DNA of 38,819 nucleotides from an uncultured Candidatus Saccharibacteria bacterium (GCA_947306745.1 CAMZHH010000008.1:1-38819), one strand, 5' to 3'. Counted from the first letter of the stretch, positions 29,247 through 37,521 are shown. Numbers and translations: made by a program. Notes: generated by a model not told the origin, from the letters alone.

Positions 29247-29572
29247 ACGCGCGCGACTATATCGGTCAGCAAGTGACGGCGAAAATTGACCGCGCATTTG
29301 GCTCCAAACATCCAAAACATGGCTTTATCTATCCGATAAATTATGGCTATGTACCGGGTACAGTTTCGGGCGATGGCGAAGAATTAGACTGTTATATCTT
29401 GGGCGTGTTTGAGCCAGTAGAGGAGTTTACTGGCGAATGCATTGCAGTGATTCATCGCACGAATGACGATGACGACAAGTTAGTTTTGGCGCATAAAAAA
29501 TATTCCGACGATGCAATTGAAGCATTGACGGAATTTCAAGAAAGATTTTTTGAGCACGAAATCTGGCGCTAA
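29243..29572 (+). CDS. Short inorganic-pyrophosphatase-like protein
   Basis: A 109-residue protein matching only the core of family I soluble pyrophosphatases: HGFIYPINYGYVPGT (substrate loop), DGEELDCYILGV and a Lys/Asp-containing DDDDKLVLAH. The usual length is 160-180 residues. The metal motif DGDPxD reads DGEELD, so the central Asp is Glu (residue 46). It is translated with the DUF1653 gene through an ATGA overlap, and its stop overlaps the recR stop tail-to-tail. It could be a reduced pyrophosphatase or a relative with another phosphate substrate; activity is uncertain. Confidence 0.7.
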   Translation: MNARDYIGQQVTAKIDRAFGSKHPKHGFIYPINYGYVPGTVSGDGEELDCYILGVFEPVEEFTGECIAVIHRTNDDDDKLVLAHKKYSDDAIEALTEFQERFFEHEIWR

Positions 29573-30174
29573 AGGTTAGTGCGGTTATTCAAAGCGGAAG
29601 TTAAAGTAATCTGATCGGCGTATTCAAGTGACACTCCGAGTGGTAGACCGCGTGCAAGGCGGGTGATTTTGAGCTCTGGATATTTTTCGTGGAGTAATTT
29701 CTCGAGCAAAACGGCAGTCGATTCGCCCTCGACGGATGGGTTAGTAGCGATGATGATTTCCGTGACAGAATCGTCGGCGACACGGTCGATAAGTTCCTTA
29801 ATATGCAGCTTGTCGGCTGTAATGCCGTCCATCGGTGAAATAGCGCCACCTAATACATGGTAAGTGCCCGTGAAGGATTTCGTGCGCTCGATGGCGTAGA
29901 TATCGAGCGGTTCCTCGACGACTAGAACTAAGCTTTTGTCGCGCGTAGGGTCGTCGTAGAGTGGCGAAACTTCCTCGGAGGCATCCATGATGGCGAAAGT
30001 CTTTGGACAGGTCTTTACGCCAGTGTGAAGCGCCGAAAGCGCCGAAGCGATATTATCGGAAATATTAGCGTCAGATTTCAGCAAAAAGTATGCGTAACGC
30101 TCGGCTGTGCGCGAGCCAACGCCAGGTAGGCGCCCAAGGGCGTCAATCACATCGTTCAGCGCTGCGGGCAGCAT
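29569..30174 (-). CDS. recR: Recombination protein RecR with degenerate zinc finger
   Basis: A 201-residue RecR that works with RecF/RecO in loading RecA at gaps. It has the N-terminal HhH region (ALGRLPGVGSRTAERYAYFL), a Toprim domain (LVLVVEEPLDIYAIERT, VLGGAISPMDGI, IIATNPSVEGE) and a Walker B-like C-terminus (ITRLARGLPLGVSLEYADQ). The Cys4 zinc finger normally present near residues 55-72 is nearly gone: only Cys56 remains (KTCPKTFAIMDASEEVSPLY). It follows ybaB by 3 nt, as in many bacteria. Confidence 0.95.
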   Translation of the reverse strand: MLPAALNDVIDALGRLPGVGSRTAERYAYFLLKSDANISDNIASALSALHTGVKTCPKTFAIMDASEEVSPLYDDPTRDKSLVLVVEEPLDIYAIERTKSFTGTYHVLGGAISPMDGITADKLHIKELIDRVADDSVTEIIIATNPSVEGESTAVLLEKLLHEKYPELKITRLARGLPLGVSLEYADQITLTSALNNRTNL

Positions 30175-30177
30175 ATA

Positions 30178-30477
30178 TTACATTCCAAGACCGCCGCCAA
30201 GAACGCCCATGAATGGCTTCATCTTGTCGGTAGCAATTTCCTGTGCTTTGGCATAACCATCGCGCATGGCATTCTCAATCCAGCGTTCAAGCTCGTGAAT
30301 ATCGTCGAAGTCAATCTTCTCTGGATCGAGCTCGACTTTCTTAATCTTGAGCTCACCAGTAATTTGAATTACAACAGCACCGTCGCCGGCTTCAACTTCA
30401 ACAATCTCGTTCTTAAGGTCTTTTTGTACTTTGCGAAGCTGATTAATCATCTTCATTTGGTCCATAGTGGCACCCAT
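30178..30477 (-). CDS. ybaB: Nucleoid-associated protein, YbaB/EbfC family
   Basis: A 99-residue protein of the YbaB/EbfC family, a dimeric DNA-binding nucleoid protein. Parts seen are MINQLRKVQKDLKNEIVEVE, GAVVIQITGELKIKKVELDP and a C-terminal helix with KPFMGVLGGGLGM. It lies between the GT-C-like gene (1-nt gap) and recR (3-nt gap); the ybaB-recR pair is widely conserved. GGGAG lies about 9 nt before the first ATG (30475-30477). A second in-frame ATG lies four codons in. Confidence 0.9.
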   Translation of the reverse strand: MGATMDQMKMINQLRKVQKDLKNEIVEVEAGDGAVVIQITGELKIKKVELDPEKIDFDDIHELERWIENAMRDGYAKAQEIATDKMKPFMGVLGGGLGM

Positions 30478-30478
30478 G

Positions 30479-31939
30479 TTATTCTTCTCCCTTTTCTTCA
30501 GTAACTTTAGAGTATATATATAGTCTATCAGAATTTCTCTTCTTTGGCGATGTGATAATCTGTTGGAGCTTGAGGTTTTTATCGGAGCTGGATTGGCCTA
30601 GGATTGCGATTTTTGCCGAGTCGTTACGCTCTGGAATTGTGCTCATGACCGTGATGCTATTGTAGCGTTCGAGTAGTTTGTAGAAATTGTAGTTTTGGTT
30701 TCCTTCTTCGACGAGTAGGATATCGCCTGCATCGAGATTGTTCTTGATGATAGTGATATCGTTATCGAAGTTTTTTGCGACGCGTGGCGTGTAATGGTAA
30801 CCAAATACGAAATGTGACAAACCTGAAATGACAATCATCAACACGACAATTACGACCGGCGTGGTGCCGAGGAAATGCGCATATGGATTTTCTGGGAATA
30901 AGGAATGCCATTTGTCGATGATAGATTCAAGACCAGCTGCGGTGAGAATGGAAATTGGAATGATAATCGTAATCGCGAGATCCTGATTTAAGCCGGAGGC
31001 TAAGATGGCGAAGATGATTAATAGACTTACGACAGTATTGCGTGAGGTGAAAAGTTTGCTCATGGATGCGAGTGCGCCAATGATAATTAGAGCGACGGTA
31101 GCAAGGCCGAATAATGGCGCAAGATAGATGCTGTCGTATGCCATACTAAACGAGAAGAATGGTGCGAAAGCGGTGGCAATGTTATTGAAATAATTACCGA
31201 TATTGAAATCTGGCATCAAGGTTAATGTGCGGATGTTTTCTGGGCGCATGATGCAGCCAATGATAAGTGGAATCATTGCCAGCGCAAAAGCGGAAAAGCT
31301 GATGATTAATTGGTAGAATTCGAGTTGCTTTAATGCGAAACGTAGATGTGGGTGGCTAATGCCGGCAATACCGATGCCAATCGCGACATAAATAAGGTGT
31401 GGCGTATACATTGATAATGCCAATGAGATTACGAATGATATTACAAGGAGTGGATGCGTATTTTCGTTACCAACGATTTTCGAGCCAAGCCACAGAATGA
31501 GGGCGAGCCAGAAAATGTACATGATTGTAGGCGTGCCAGAGTCGGCAAGGAACAAGAAGGCGGTCGAAAGCGTGGTTAAGATGGAGCCAACGATGGCGAC
31601 ATCGGATTTGAACCAGCGGTTTAGTAACAATACAATAAAGAATGCCGCTAAGGCGCCAATGATGATTGACGGTAGCTTAATGGAGTATAAGGATAGACCA
31701 AAAATCGAGACGCTAGCTTTCTGTAGTAGATAATATGGAAGATTGATTACGTTCTCGTTTGTGGCAGAAGTGAAACTAATTTCGTTCGCGGCCACGACGG
31801 AATCCATCTCGGCCTGACTCAAGCCGCCTGGCGCAATGCGTGGCAAAAAGCACAATAAAATAAAGAATACGACCATTAAGGCTAAATAGCCTAAAATGAA
31901 GCGATAGCGATACAAAAATGGTTTATTTAATACTTTCAC
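30479..31939 (-). CDS. Polytopic GT-C-type glycosyltransferase-like membrane protein (PMT/ArnT-like)
   Basis: A 486-residue protein with about 10-12 membrane helices and a soluble C-terminus (about residues 400-486). The first loop has the acidic pair in GGLSQAEMDSVVAANEIS, which recalls the catalytic Asp/Glu of GT-C enzymes such as ArnT and PMT. Substrates would be a polyprenyl-phosphate sugar and a wall polymer or protein. The start is a GTG (31937-31939) that follows a TGA-TAAAAT box by 8 nt, without Shine-Dalgarno. It begins the GT-ybaB-recR operon. The exact family is not certain. Confidence 0.65.
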   Translation of the reverse strand: MKVLNKPFLYRYRFILGYLALMVVFFILLCFLPRIAPGGLSQAEMDSVVAANEISFTSATNENVINLPYYLLQKASVSIFGLSLYSIKLPSIIIGALAAFFIVLLLNRWFKSDVAIVGSILTTLSTAFLFLADSGTPTIMYIFWLALILWLGSKIVGNENTHPLLVISFVISLALSMYTPHLIYVAIGIGIAGISHPHLRFALKQLEFYQLIISFSAFALAMIPLIIGCIMRPENIRTLTLMPDFNIGNYFNNIATAFAPFFSFSMAYDSIYLAPLFGLATVALIIIGALASMSKLFTSRNTVVSLLIIFAILASGLNQDLAITIIIPISILTAAGLESIIDKWHSLFPENPYAHFLGTTPVVIVVLMIVISGLSHFVFGYHYTPRVAKNFDNDITIIKNNLDAGDILLVEEGNQNYNFYKLLERYNSITVMSTIPERNDSAKIAILGQSSSDKNLKLQQIITSPKKRNSDRLYIYSKVTEEKGEE

Positions 31940-31980
31940 TAGAGTTTATTTTATCACGAGCGCGTTAATAGCCGCAAGTT

Positions 31981-33336
31981 TTACTCATGCTTAGTGTCGA
32001 GCGACATAAAGCGGACGCGGGCTTTATCGAAGAAGAGTTCGACGGTGCCAGTGGCGCCGCGGCGGTGCTTAGCCAGAATTAAGTCGGTAATATTTTGACG
32101 ATCAGTATCTGGGTTGTAGTAATCTTCGCGATATAGGAACATTACGATATCGGCATCCTGCTCAATGGAGCCGGATTCACGAAGGTCGGAGAGCATTGGG
32201 ATTTGTGGTGAGCGCGTTTCGACGGTACGGGAAAGCTGCGACAAAGCAATCACTGGCACGTCAAGCTCGCGAGCGATCAACTTCAAACCACGCGAAATCT
32301 CGGAAATTTCCTGGACGCGGTTGTCCATGGCACGTTTGCTTGAACCGGACATCAGCTGCAAGTAGTCGACAATAATAAGGCCGAGGCCACCATGTTCGTG
32401 GGCGGCGCGACGGGCCTTAGTGCGCATTTCGAGGACGGTTAAGCCTGGCGTATCGTCGATATAAATTGGTGCTTCGGAAAGCTCGGCCATGGCTTCGGAA
32501 ATTTGAGAGAAATCTTCCCCGCTGAAGTTACCAGTTTCGAGTTTGAATGATTCAACGCCAGACGCATCGGAAAGCATGCGATTAATCAACTGCTGGCGGC
32601 CCATCTCTAAGGAGAAAATTAATACCGGCTTGTTGTTGATATTTGCGACATTGCTAGCGAAATTGAGTGCGAGCGCGGTCTTACCCATGGCCGGGCGCGC
32701 GGCTAGAATTACGAGGTCGGACTTATGGAAGCCGGCGGTCATGCGATCGAGATCTGGGTAGCCAGTCTTATAGCCGGCGATAGAGCCTTTGTTTTGGTGT
32801 AGCTCTTCGAGACGATCGAAAGTTTCGGAAAGCAAATCGGAGATTGAAATTAAATCATTATGAACGTTCTGCTCAGAGACTTCATAGAGCGAACGTTCGG
32901 CCTCACCGAGGAGTTCGATGGTTTCGGAGCCTTCGTCGTAGGCATTCTCGGTAATCGAAGCGGCAGCGCTAATTAAACGACGGCGCACGGCGGCTTTATT
33001 AACGATGTCCGCATAAGCTTTGGCGTGTGCGGCGGTTGGTACGTAACTTGCGAGCTCGGATAAATAAGCAGAACCGCCAGCTTTCTCGGTGAGTTTCTTC
33101 TTTTTAAGCTCGTCTTTGACGGTTAGGAGGTCGACCGGACAATGTCGTTCGTATAGATTCCACATCGCTTCAAAGATATGGCGATGGCGCTCGTCGTAGA
33201 AATCTTTTGGTTTAACAATTTCCGTGACGTCTGGGAGTGATTCTTCGGAGATTAAAATCGCACCGAGGAGGGATTTTTCGGCATCAAGATTCTGCGGCGG
33301 GATACGCTCGGCGCTGTTTTTCTTTTCATTACTCAT
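31981..33336 (-). CDS. dnaB: Replicative DNA helicase DnaB
   Basis: A 451-residue RecA-fold hexameric helicase. The N-terminal domain begins RIPPQNLDAEKSLLGAILI, the Walker A is AARPAMGKTALALN, Walker B GLIIVDYLQLM, and the arginine finger region AKHRRGATGTVELFF is at the end. The ATG at 33334-33336 overlaps the dnaX end by 8 nt and has AGAGGAGG 9 nt upstream, so a longer GTG start is rejected. It is in one operon with dnaX, which ties helicase and clamp-loader production. Confidence 0.95.
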   Translation of the reverse strand: MSNEKKNSAERIPPQNLDAEKSLLGAILISEESLPDVTEIVKPKDFYDERHRHIFEAMWNLYERHCPVDLLTVKDELKKKKLTEKAGGSAYLSELASYVPTAAHAKAYADIVNKAAVRRRLISAAASITENAYDEGSETIELLGEAERSLYEVSEQNVHNDLISISDLLSETFDRLEELHQNKGSIAGYKTGYPDLDRMTAGFHKSDLVILAARPAMGKTALALNFASNVANINNKPVLIFSLEMGRQQLINRMLSDASGVESFKLETGNFSGEDFSQISEAMAELSEAPIYIDDTPGLTVLEMRTKARRAAHEHGGLGLIIVDYLQLMSGSSKRAMDNRVQEISEISRGLKLIARELDVPVIALSQLSRTVETRSPQIPMLSDLRESGSIEQDADIVMFLYREDYYNPDTDRQNITDLILAKHRRGATGTVELFFDKARVRFMSLDTKHE

Positions 33337-34762
33337 CGATATGTACCTCCTCTCCGCCACCCATTAACTCGGCAATAGCTGCCAAATCCGCATCTTGATT
33401 CAAGACCTGATCGTTTACCTCTACAGTATAGTCCGCTGGCAACACCTCCGCAATGATACCGCGACGCTTGTCGATTTGCGTCTTTGGGAATTTCTTTTTG
33501 GCGTAAATCGTGAGCTTGTGGTCGGCAATCGTGCAGTCGCTTTCATTTAAGAAACGTACAATGCCCGGTGCTGCTTCTTCGGCGTGTAGGATAACTTGAT
33601 TCCAAATCTCGGCCGCATCAGCATCACTCGCGACGCGAACCGGCGCGGGTGCTGGTGCCGGTGTTGGTTCTGGAGTCGGCTCTGGCGCTGGAGTGGCAGT
33701 CTTCGGCTCAGCTTTCGGCGTTGGAGCTGGTGTTGGGGTTGGCTTTGGTGTGACAGTGGCTGGCTTGACGGCGGTAGCCATGGTAGCGCGTGGTGTTGGG
33801 GCTGGTGCGACTGGGAATGCTGGTGCTACTGGTGTGGCTGGCGCGGTGAGTGCGAGCAGTAATTTTACATTCGGATAGGCATTGCGGCTAACCTCGGTAA
33901 GTTTATCCATTAGGCCGAGCCAGATTGGTTGCGGATCGTCTAGGATGGCAGTAATGAGATTATCTGCGACAACTTCTGGTTTTATGCCGGTATCAAGCAA
34001 ATCGGCGAGCGTTTTGCGGACGCGGTCGGCATCGCCGGAAGCGTAACCTTGCAAAATATTCGTGAGAGCATCCTGAGCCGGCAGACCGAGGGCGTTATTT
34101 AGCAAGGTGGCATCAATTTGACCATCGGAAAGTGTAGAAACTTGGTCGAGCAAACTTAATGAATCGCGGAACGAGCCACCACCACGGCGAACGACGATTT
34201 CGAGCGCCTCGTCGGTAATGTTGATCTTTTCAGCCTTGGCGATTTTCTTGAGATGGTCGAGCATCGTGCTCGGATTGGCAAGCTTAAAAGTGAAAACCTG
34301 CGAGCGCGAAGTGATAGTGACTGGCACCTTGTATGCGTCGGTAGTAGCCATGATAAATATGACATGCTCTGGCGGCTCCTCGAGAGTTTTCAGAAGCGCA
34401 TTAAAAGCTGACTTGGATAGCATGTGAACTTCGTCGATGATGTAGACTTTATACTTCCCTTTGCTCGGGGCGACGATAGCCTTTTCGCGGAGTTCGCGGA
34501 TGTTATCTACGCCAGTGTTCGAGGCGGCGTCGATTTCGATGATGTCGAGATAATCGTCTTCAAGCTCGTAAGGAAAGCCATTGATTTCGTGAGCCAGGAT
34601 GCGTGCGACGGAAGTCTTGCCGGTGCCGCGCGGACCAATGAAAAGATAAGCGTGCGCAAGCTTGCCATTCGCGATGGCTTTTGCGAGCACGGAAGTGATT
34701 TGCTCTTGTCCAACTACCTCACTTAGCGTCTTTGGACGATATCTACGATACAACGCCTTCAT
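33329..34762 (-). CDS. dnaX: DNA polymerase III subunit gamma/tau without zinc module
   Basis: A 477-residue clamp-loader ATPase. It starts MKALYRRYRPKTLSEVVGQE, with Walker A GPRGTGKTSVARIL, DEVHML and SRSQVF sensor region. The four-Cys zinc module that normally follows Walker A (near residues 60-75) is replaced by the short cysteine-free HEINGFPYELEDDYLDIIEI. A Pro/Ala/Thr-rich linker (about residues 305-390) precedes a C-terminal domain (IWNQVILHAEEAAPGIVRFL). The ATG lies 7 nt after TAGAAT with no Shine-Dalgarno and gives the standard family start. Confidence 0.93.
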   Translation of the reverse strand: MKALYRRYRPKTLSEVVGQEQITSVLAKAIANGKLAHAYLFIGPRGTGKTSVARILAHEINGFPYELEDDYLDIIEIDAASNTGVDNIRELREKAIVAPSKGKYKVYIIDEVHMLSKSAFNALLKTLEEPPEHVIFIMATTDAYKVPVTITSRSQVFTFKLANPSTMLDHLKKIAKAEKINITDEALEIVVRRGGGSFRDSLSLLDQVSTLSDGQIDATLLNNALGLPAQDALTNILQGYASGDADRVRKTLADLLDTGIKPEVVADNLITAILDDPQPIWLGLMDKLTEVSRNAYPNVKLLLALTAPATPVAPAFPVAPAPTPRATMATAVKPATVTPKPTPTPAPTPKAEPKTATPAPEPTPEPTPAPAPAPVRVASDADAAEIWNQVILHAEEAAPGIVRFLNESDCTIADHKLTIYAKKKFPKTQIDKRRGIIAEVLPADYTVEVNDQVLNQDADLAAIAELMGGGEEVHIDE

Positions 34763-34804
34763 TGCTATTATTCTATCATAGCTTGACAGATTACGGGCGT
34801 CTGA

Positions 34805-34833
34805 TTGACTTTTGTGCTTATGCATGGTATAAT
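34805..34833 (+). promoter_or_regulatory. Near-consensus promoter of a small membrane protein gene
   Basis: TTGACT (34805-34810), a 17-nt spacer, TATAAT (34828-34833). It leads to a transcript with a leader of about 55 nt and a GGAGG ribosome site. Confidence 0.8.
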
Positions 34834-34894
34834 AAGAAGATAGACTATTTGCACCTTAAGTCTAAATCGTCACGAAAAACGGAGGTGGTGATAG

Positions 34895-35182
34895 ATGGTT
34901 TGGTTTGTCAGATTGTCACTAATTGCAACTTTCGCCTTCTTGATTGGAGGCATTCGCTGGATGACTATCGGTTCGAGAGTTTCGAACCGCAATCACAGAC
35001 TGACTGTTGTTTTATCCATTTGGGCAATAGCCCTTGCAGTTGTCATTGCATTGGGCGCGTATTATGTCTGGAACGATGGAATGTCGTTCTTGCTAGCTGG
35101 ATTAAACGCGGTAGTCGGTCTACCCTGTACGCTGGCGGTAATCGCCGTATATTTTACGCACGTGCGGCGATCAAGACGATAA
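34895..35182 (+). CDS. Small three-helix membrane protein of unknown function
   Basis: A 95-residue protein with three hydrophobic segments (LSLIATFAFLIGGIRWM; VVLSIWAIALAVVIALGAYY; FLLAGLNAVVGLPCTLAVIA) and a basic tail (HVRRSRR). A strong ribosome site (GGAGGTGG, 8 nt before the ATG), a consensus promoter and a terminator show that it is a real, expressed single gene. No family is recognised. Confidence 0.65.
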   Translation: MVWFVRLSLIATFAFLIGGIRWMTIGSRVSNRNHRLTVVLSIWAIALAVVIALGAYYVWNDGMSFLLAGLNAVVGLPCTLAVIAVYFTHVRRSRR

Positions 35183-35196
35183 GTAGACTACAAAAA

Positions 35197-35228
35197 GGCG
35201 CCCCCGCCGATGGGAGCGCCGCTTTTCT
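35197..35228. terminator. Bidirectional terminator between the small membrane gene and aqpZ
   Basis: GGCGCCCCC, a 6-nt loop, GGGAGCGCC (one mismatch), with a T-rich right side and five A on the left that give a U-tract for the leftward aqpZ transcript. Confidence 0.75.
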
Positions 35229-35237
35229 TGCTTGAAA

Positions 35238-35930
35238 TTATTTGCTCTTGATGCGAGTGATCCGTTTAGCTTTTTCTTCATTTAATAAACCGTAAGCAAG
35301 CGTAGCGAGAGCTGAACCGACGAATGGTGCAAGAATAAATACCCAAACTTGGCTAAGCGCTTCGCCGCCGAGGATTACGGCTGGGGCGAGGCTACGGGCT
35401 GGGTTGACGCTGGTGCCGGTGAGCTTAATGCCGAGAATATGGACAAAAGCTAAGGTTAAGCCGATAACAATGCCGGCTAGGTTACCTTTTTCTTTACTAG
35501 AAGTAACACCGAGAATGGTGTAGATGAATACGAAGGTTAAAATAACTTCGACTAGCATGGAGCCCCAGATACCGAGGTTGGATGTACTGTTGGCGCCAAG
35601 GCCAGAGACGGCTTTGTCGGTGCCAGTAAAGGCGACGATGGCCCAAAGCAGGAGCGAGCCAATAAATGCGCCAATAACTTGTGCAATTGTATAGCAAATG
35701 AAATCTTTGCCGGATAATTTGCCGCGAATCCACATCGCAAAGGATACGGCTGGGTTAATGTGGGCGCCTGAAATGTCGCCAATGGCGTAAGCGACCGCCA
35801 CAATCGATAGGCCGAAAGCTAATGCTATGGTTAAGATATCGCCAGAAATAATGGCGGTACCACAGCCGAAGAGTACCAAGACGGCGGTACCGATACATTC
35901 GGCAATGTATTTTTTGAGATCTTTATTCAT
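35238..35930 (-). CDS. aqpZ: Aquaporin (AqpZ-like)
   Basis: A 230-residue MIP channel with six helices and the two half-helix loops GAHINPAV and TSVNPARS. The Arg after the second NPA and a His in LAFVHILGIK fit the narrow, water-selective AqpZ filter rather than a glycerol facilitator. Length is normal. GAGGT lies 6 nt before the ATG. It is a single gene ending at the terminator at 35197-35228. A water channel is unusual among the few transporters of reduced genomes and may serve osmotic balance. Confidence 0.9.
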   Translation of the reverse strand: MNKDLKKYIAECIGTAVLVLFGCGTAIISGDILTIALAFGLSIVAVAYAIGDISGAHINPAVSFAMWIRGKLSGKDFICYTIAQVIGAFIGSLLLWAIVAFTGTDKAVSGLGANSTSNLGIWGSMLVEVILTFVFIYTILGVTSSKEKGNLAGIVIGLTLAFVHILGIKLTGTSVNPARSLAPAVILGGEALSQVWVFILAPFVGSALATLAYGLLNEEKAKRITRIKSK

Positions 35931-36013
35931 AAGATACCTCTTTGTTAATATTAATTTAAATATATCATGTATGGTTTAATTTGCCAGACTTGTGAAAGTG
36001 CTCACGCTTGTGA

Positions 36014-36019
36014 TATAAT
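36014..36019 (+). promoter_or_regulatory. Extended -10 of the 118-codon membrane protein gene, leaderless
   Basis: TGA-TATAAT (36014-36019) ends 7 nt before the ATG at 36027. No Shine-Dalgarno. Confidence 0.5.
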
Positions 36020-36026
36020 TAACGAG

Positions 36027-36383
36027 ATGCCAAAAAGCAAAACAAACAAACGAAAAACTCAAAAACTCTCGAAAACACGCCTAAAAGAAAAACAGCGTCG
36101 TGTGCGTTTTTATTGGATTGTTTTAGTTTGTGTTGCTTTTGCGGTCTTCTTCTTTAATTTTGTGTTGACGATTAGTGGTGGCTGGGACGATGTCGATGTG
36201 ACCGGACTACTCTTCTCGGCGATTGCCTCCGCAGTAGCTTTGGCGATTTCTGGCGTGAATGTTCTGAAATTCCACGCGCATAATTACGAGCTAATTGCGC
36301 CGCTTGCGGTGCTTGGAATGTCGGCGATGTTTTATTTCGCCATTACAGTTATCGGTGCCACTTCGGTAATGGCTGGTATATAA
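36027..36383 (+). CDS. Small membrane protein with a basic N-terminus
   Basis: A 118-residue protein. It has a very basic N-terminal tail (PKSKTNKRKTQKLSKTRLKE, Lys/Arg-rich to residue 30) and then three or four membrane helices (FYWIVLVCVAFAVFFFNFVL; LLFSAIASAVALAISGVNVL; LIAPLAVLGMSAMFYFAITV). The start is set by the -10 box; an earlier in-frame ATG would lie upstream of that box. It has no known family. A terminator follows directly. Confidence 0.65.
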   Translation: MPKSKTNKRKTQKLSKTRLKEKQRRVRFYWIVLVCVAFAVFFFNFVLTISGGWDDVDVTGLLFSAIASAVALAISGVNVLKFHAHNYELIAPLAVLGMSAMFYFAITVIGATSVMAGI

Positions 36384-36412
36384 AAAGCTCCCGGATGCGA
36401 CGGGAGTTTTTT
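36382..36412 (+). terminator. Intrinsic terminator
   Basis: CTCCCG (36388-36393), a 7-nt loop, CGGGAG (36401-36406), six T. The A-run on the left could also serve the convergent gene at 36422. Confidence 0.85.
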
Positions 36413-36421
36413 GAAGATTAA

Positions 36422-36949
36422 TTACAAACTTGCTTCAACAGCGGCCCAGGTGGCGTCGTCGTTATCGGCTGGGATAATAACGGTAACCTGATCGCCAACT
36501 TTGAGGCGGAAATAAGTAACAGAGGCGTAGAGAATCTTGAACTCCTTGCCGTTTACTTCTACGAAATATTGATCATCGTGGCTAGTGAGCGTACCGATGA
36601 CGGTCTTGCGCTCAACTGGACCAATCTGCTTATAGAGGAACTTACCACTTTCACCAATAGTGAGCTTCAAGATATCACCCTCAACGAGCTTCGACTTCGA
36701 AGCGTAGTTGGCTGGAACTGGATAGTTCTTGCCATCTGGGCCAATCATAATTTGACCATCAAAAACGCCTTCAATAATCTTGCCCTCAGGGCTGTCAATT
36801 ACGGTGCTAGCTGGGGCGGTAATAATATCGCCATCGCCGAGCATTGACGTTAATAATTCCTTTGCTGCGGAAAGGTTAGTTTCAGCCTCCGTCAAGAGGC
36901 TACGCAGCCGCTTTATTTGTTTTTCTGAAATTTCAGACATACCTCGCAT
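36422..36949 (-). CDS. Conserved-type protein with N-terminal coiled coil and C-terminal beta domain
   Basis: A 175-residue soluble protein. Residues 5-40 are a helical coiled-coil-like part (KQIKRLRSLLTEAETNLSAA). Residues 55-175 are beta-rich: GVFDGQIMIGPDGKNYPVPA, YASKSKLVEGDILKLTIG, KQIGPVERKTVIGTL and VGDQVTVIIPADND. The wording of this domain resembles a protein common in Patescibacteria genomes of unknown function; I cannot name a family. Two in-frame ATG codons (36949 and 36940) are possible and neither has a clear ribosome site. A TATAAT box lies about 24 nt upstream of the first. Confidence 0.65.
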   Translation of the reverse strand: MRGMSEISEKQIKRLRSLLTEAETNLSAAKELLTSMLGDGDIITAPASTVIDSPEGKIIEGVFDGQIMIGPDGKNYPVPANYASKSKLVEGDILKLTIGESGKFLYKQIGPVERKTVIGTLTSHDDQYFVEVNGKEFKILYASVTYFRLKVGDQVTVIIPADNDDATWAAVEASL

Positions 36950-37098
36950 CCTGCCTGTTTATAGATTTTATTAATTATATGATATATTTTTGCACAGGCA
37001 TTGTCAATGTAGGAATTTAAGAGTTTTTCCACAGCATTTCAAGATATGGTGCTAAAAACGTTGTATTTTTTACCATTGACAGAATGGTTATGGTTTAT

Positions 37099-37500
37099 TC
37101 AAAAAGTATGACTGTCGGACTGAGCGAGCTTACGTTCTTCTTCGGCCTGACGATTGCGTTCGAGGTATTCTTTTTCCTGACGCTCTTTTTCTTCGCGAGC
37201 ATATATTTCGGAACTAAAATCTTCACTGGCCTGAATTTTGGCCGAATCGCTTGAGGCGTGATGTGCACTAAAAACAGCTTGATGGCCGGAATTGATGGCC
37301 GGGGTGTCCATGTATTCGGAAGCGAGCATGTCTTGTGACGCGCTCATGCTCATCGTGTGATAATCGTCGTTGCGTTGAAGTTGAGTCTTTTCGTGATCCA
37401 TCGGATCGCTATCGTCTACGACGAAATTATGGTCAAGTTGATGTGTATCGATGCCGTAGTTGTTGCTATCGTCTGGCATCATTAATGAGTGCTCTGCCAT
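37099..37500 (-). CDS. Small charged protein, shortened paralogue of the upstream membrane protein
   Basis: A 133-residue hydrophilic protein with many Asp/His/Met residues, ending in a Glu/Arg-rich helix (YAREEKERQEKEYLERNRQA). The stretch EKTQLQ, MSASQDMLASEYMDTPAI and KIQASEDFSSEIYA parallels EKTAAQ, MRASRSMYQLAEDDSTPAI and KIQVNKDFEAEMAA of the neighbouring gene, so the two share an N-terminal domain. This copy lacks the membrane part. The ATG is 6 nt after TAAAAT (37507-37512), with no Shine-Dalgarno. It looks like a tandem duplicate that was truncated or diverged. Function unknown. Confidence 0.6.
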   Translation of the reverse strand: MAEHSLMMPDDSNNYGIDTHQLDHNFVVDDSDPMDHEKTQLQRNDDYHTMSMSASQDMLASEYMDTPAINSGHQAVFSAHHASSDSAKIQASEDFSSEIYAREEKERQEKEYLERNRQAEEERKLAQSDSHTF

Positions 37501-37521
37501 GTATCGATTTTACCACATTTG

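Noticed and set aside
34732-35235. 167-codon plus-strand frame covering the small membrane protein gene
   Set aside because: It starts before the promoter (34805-34833), lacks a ribosome site and overlaps the gene that has GGAGGTGG and clean membrane helices.
37050-37085. Hairpin ACCAT-7 nt-ATGGT as terminator of the 133-codon gene
   Set aside because: The stem is only 5 bp and the strand that matters has an A-run, not a T-run, behind it.
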